From the NCBI GenBank assembly GCA_045575975.1, contig JAZNFO010000016.1, positions 29,924 through 93,923 of the forward strand: DNA of 64,000 nt, read 5' to 3'. Below, one piece after another: positions 62,501 to 64,000 of the stretch. Under the pieces are notes generated by a model. That model was given only the letters and a program-made list of their open reading frames with translations, had not been told where the DNA came from and made no database searches. This DNA is from RGIG8709 sp045575975 (GTDB taxonomy: Bacteria > Bacillota > Clostridia > Monoglobales > Monoglobaceae). The number at the start of each line of letters is the position of its first letter. The stretch's first letter is position 1. The translations under genes were made by a program, and so were the position numbers.

Positions 62501-63175
62501 ATGGAAAATAGTCAAAATAATTCAGAAAATAACGAAAACAGTGAAAGAGACAGTATAAAGGATTTTGGTAGTGTAAGAGTCAAAAGCAAAAAAGGTGAAA
62601 TTTATTGTCTTAGTATTGTAGGGCAAATAGAGGGGCACACAGCGCTCTCATCCCAAAGCAAAACAACAAAATATGAGCATGTAATTCCAACTCTTATAGA
62701 GGTTGAGCAGGATGAAGAAATAAAGGGACTTTTAATTGTTTTAAATACTCTTGGAGGAGATGTTGAGGCAGGACTTGCCATAGCTGAAATGATTGCCAGT
62801 ATGAAGAAACCGACAGTTTCAATTGTTCTGGGAGGTGGACATAGTATTGGAGTGCCCCTTGCAGTTTCTGCAAAAAGGTCATTTATAGTGTCTTCTGCAA
62901 CTATGACAATTCATCCCATAAGAACTAACGGGACAGTTATCGGTGTAAGCCAGATGTTTGAATATCTGAATAAAATTCAGGAGCAGATAATTTCATTTGT
63001 AGAAAGAAATTCAAATATAGATGCGGAAAGCTTCAGGAGAATAATGCTTGAAACAGATGATATTGCAAATGATGTGGGAACTGTTCTTTTTGGAAAAGAA
63101 GCGGTTGAATGCGGACTTATTGACGGAGTAGGGGGAATATCCCAGGCGCTCGATGCCCTGCAGGAAATGATGTAA
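62501..63175 (+). CDS. ClpP-family serine protease, TepA-like
   Basis: 224 residues from the ATG at 62501 after TTAAGGTG. Acidic, Asn/Glu-rich N terminus (residues 2-20), then a ClpP/crotonase fold with LNTLGGDVEAGLAIAEM, GGGHSIGVPLAVSA (catalytic Ser in GHSIG) and MTIHPIRTNG (catalytic His). TepA of Bacillus is a cytosolic member of the SppA/ClpP-type family linked to secretion. Divergent from metA. Confidence 0.88.
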   Translation: MENSQNNSENNENSERDSIKDFGSVRVKSKKGEIYCLSIVGQIEGHTALSSQSKTTKYEHVIPTLIEVEQDEEIKGLLIVLNTLGGDVEAGLAIAEMIASMKKPTVSIVLGGGHSIGVPLAVSAKRSFIVSSATMTIHPIRTNGTVIGVSQMFEYLNKIQEQIISFVERNSNIDAESFRRIMLETDDIANDVGTVLFGKEAVECGLIDGVGGISQALDALQEMM

Positions 63176-63195
63176 TTGTTTTAAATAAAAAAGCA

Positions 63196-63219
63196 GCTTG
63201 TAAAACAAGCCGGTTTTTT
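63196..63219 (+). terminator. Weak terminator after the TepA-like gene
   Basis: GCTTG, loop TAAAA, CAAGC, then CGGTTTTTT: only 5 bp, and its tail runs into the tRNA 3' end on the other strand. Confidence 0.4.
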
Positions 63220-63295
63220 GGTCGGAGTGACAGGAGTTGTACCTCCGGCCCCTTGAACCCCATTCAAGTACTCTACCAAACTGAGCCACACCCCG
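63219..63295 (-). tRNA. tRNA-Pro (anticodon GGG), with unusual T arm
   Basis: On the minus strand: acceptor CGGGGTG with CACTCCG (one G-U), encoded CCA at the 3' end, D arm GCTC with GAGT and GG in the loop, anticodon arm CTTGA/TCAAG with loop ATGGGGT, so anticodon GGG (Pro). The T loop reads TACAACT: position 55, nearly always U, is A, and the T stem has a G-G mismatch and a G-U pair. Fold is otherwise complete. Confidence 0.85.
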
Positions 63296-63374
63296 ATACA
63301 CCTCAAAGCCTTGTTATATCAACATTTTCTCCAATATGTGTTTATTTTAAATTTTTAAATTTTTTACAAATTTG

Positions 63375-63423
63375 TTGACCTTTTTGCTAAATTGTTGACC
63401 TAAATTTGACCTGGAATTGACCT
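63375..63423 (+). repeat. Four direct repeats TTGACCT
   Basis: TTGACCT at 63375, 63395, 63406 and 63417; the last three are exactly 11 bases apart and the first is 20 away. They lie in the 5' leader of the tRNA-Pro transcript. Spacing near one helical turn suggests sites on one face of the DNA, as for arm-type recombinase sites or a regulator, but no partner gene is visible. Confidence 0.7.
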
Positions 63424-63425
63424 AA

Positions 63426-63454
63426 ATTATAACATCACAAATAAGTAATGTCAA
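63426..63454 (-). promoter_or_regulatory. tRNA-Pro promoter
   Basis: Minus strand TTGACA (63454-63449), 17 bases, TATAAT (63431-63426); predicts a leader of about 125 bases across the TTGACCT repeats before the tRNA. Confidence 0.8.
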
Positions 63455-63565
63455 CTAAACTTATGCTGCAGTTTTGCTGCAAAAATATTACAATTTAGAT
63501 GGATATAAAAAAGAGATATCTATTAGAGAACAAAAACTTTTGATTTGAAATATGCATATTATAAA

Positions 63566-63768
63566 ATGTCACGAGAAGAGTTGGTTGAGGGTGAAAGAAT
63601 CATGGATAAGAAACTTATTTTTGTGGATTGGTATGAGTGTGTAGCATATCGCTCTTTTGATGATATACTAAAGCAGAGTTTGAAAATAGTTATCGTAGTA
63701 TATATTTAAATGTTAAAAATATTTTTTTGGAAATTTCGTGGGCCAAAGGAAAAGGTTACCATAAATAA
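63566..63768 (+). pseudogene. Probable frameshifted gene remnant
   Basis: ATG at 63566 gives a 47-codon frame ending at 63709. From about 63679 the sequence reads on in another frame (FENSYRSIYLNVKNIFLE) to a stop at 63768, giving a smoother, longer protein if a one-base shift is repaired. Another ATG at 63602 has a better site (GAGGGTGA). I do not recognise it; likely a small dead or sequencing-damaged gene. Confidence 0.35.
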
Positions 63769-63844
63769 CTGTCTATAATATAACAAGCTTAAAGCGGTAA
63801 AAATTTTTGAAATATGGTTTATTTCTTGTGTTGAGCAAAAAGCA

Positions 63845-63870
63845 AGGGGCGATTTTTAGAAATCGTCCCT
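63845..63870. repeat. Inverted repeat in the right-hand intergenic region
   Basis: AGGGGCGATTT, loop TTAG, AAATCGTCCCT: 11 bp with one G-T. Followed by ATTATG rather than a clear T run, so a terminator is not certain. No gene is seen from here to the window end. Confidence 0.45.
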
Positions 63871-64000
63871 ATTATGTATGGTTAAAATATTTTATATTTG
63901 CTTATTGCGGTAAATTTTAATAATGTTATACGTGTATCGTTATAGCTCGTTTTTTGTGTTTATTTTGATTTTACAATAACCAATGTATTTATTGGATTAG

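Noticed and set aside
1..64000. CRISPR arrays, toxin-antitoxin pairs and phage defence genes
   Set aside because: No regularly spaced direct repeats with spacers and no recognisable defence proteins were seen.

Overview
The window is a chromosomal segment of a low-GC, endospore-forming Firmicute, most likely a member of Clostridia. The evidence is a set of sporulation genes (spoIIM, spoVM, spoVAC/AD/AE), the ctsR-mcsA-mcsB-clpC stress operon, hprK, whiA, SLH-domain surface proteins, a tandem glycine riboswitch, sigma-A type promoters with 17-bp spacers, strong Shine-Dalgarno sites and frequent TTG/GTG starts. Most of it is ordinary core genome. I see no insertion sequence with a transposase, no CRISPR array and no complete prophage.

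Layout. 1-2.8 kb: the 3' part of a MurQ/GKRP-like SIS protein, a Dabb protein and ptsI. 2.9-10.8 kb: small membrane and zinc-ribbon proteins, an ElaA-type acetyltransferase, an M16 peptidase, a YnbB-type PLP enzyme, an aminotransferase, proC, spoIIM, a XerD-like recombinase and a 24-residue SpoVM too short for normal gene calling. 10.8-18.7 kb: rpmB, a lipoprotein with an odd motif, then hprK-murB-rapZ(C-terminal domain only)-whiA-dnaE. 18.9-24.3 kb: an SLH amidase, a U32 tRNA-hydroxylation-type protein and a 939-residue S-layer-like protein. 24.4-29.9 kb: a ferritin-like protein and the str operon (L7Ae-like, rpsL, rpsG, fusA, tuf).

30-36 kb: an EamA transporter, azlCD, a solo trpB, a HAD hydrolase, a PnuC-type transporter behind a structured leader, and MgtC. 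36-42.6 kb: the CtsR regulon operon with two CtsR boxes, then spoVAC-AD-AE. 42.6-50.5 kb: asp23-fakA-recG and a heterodimeric ABC exporter. 50.5-53 kb: an ECF-like sigma factor, then a glycine riboswitch controlling an AgcS symporter. 53-58.8 kb: polA-coaE-lytic transglycosylase-M18 aminopeptidase-mgsA. 58.9-63.2 kb: a divergent block of cell-wall hydrolases, a CpXC protein, metA and a TepA-like ClpP protein. 63.2-64 kb: a tRNA-Pro(GGG) with an abnormal T arm, phased direct repeats and gene debris.

I did not find a clearly new multi-gene system. The best leads are small: the attenuator-like leader of the PnuC transporter; the lipoprotein carrying a decarboxylase-beta-like motif behind a structured leader; the stand-alone RapZ C-terminal domain; the hairpin that buries the M23 peptidase ribosome-binding site; and the tRNA-Pro region with helically phased TTGACCT repeats.
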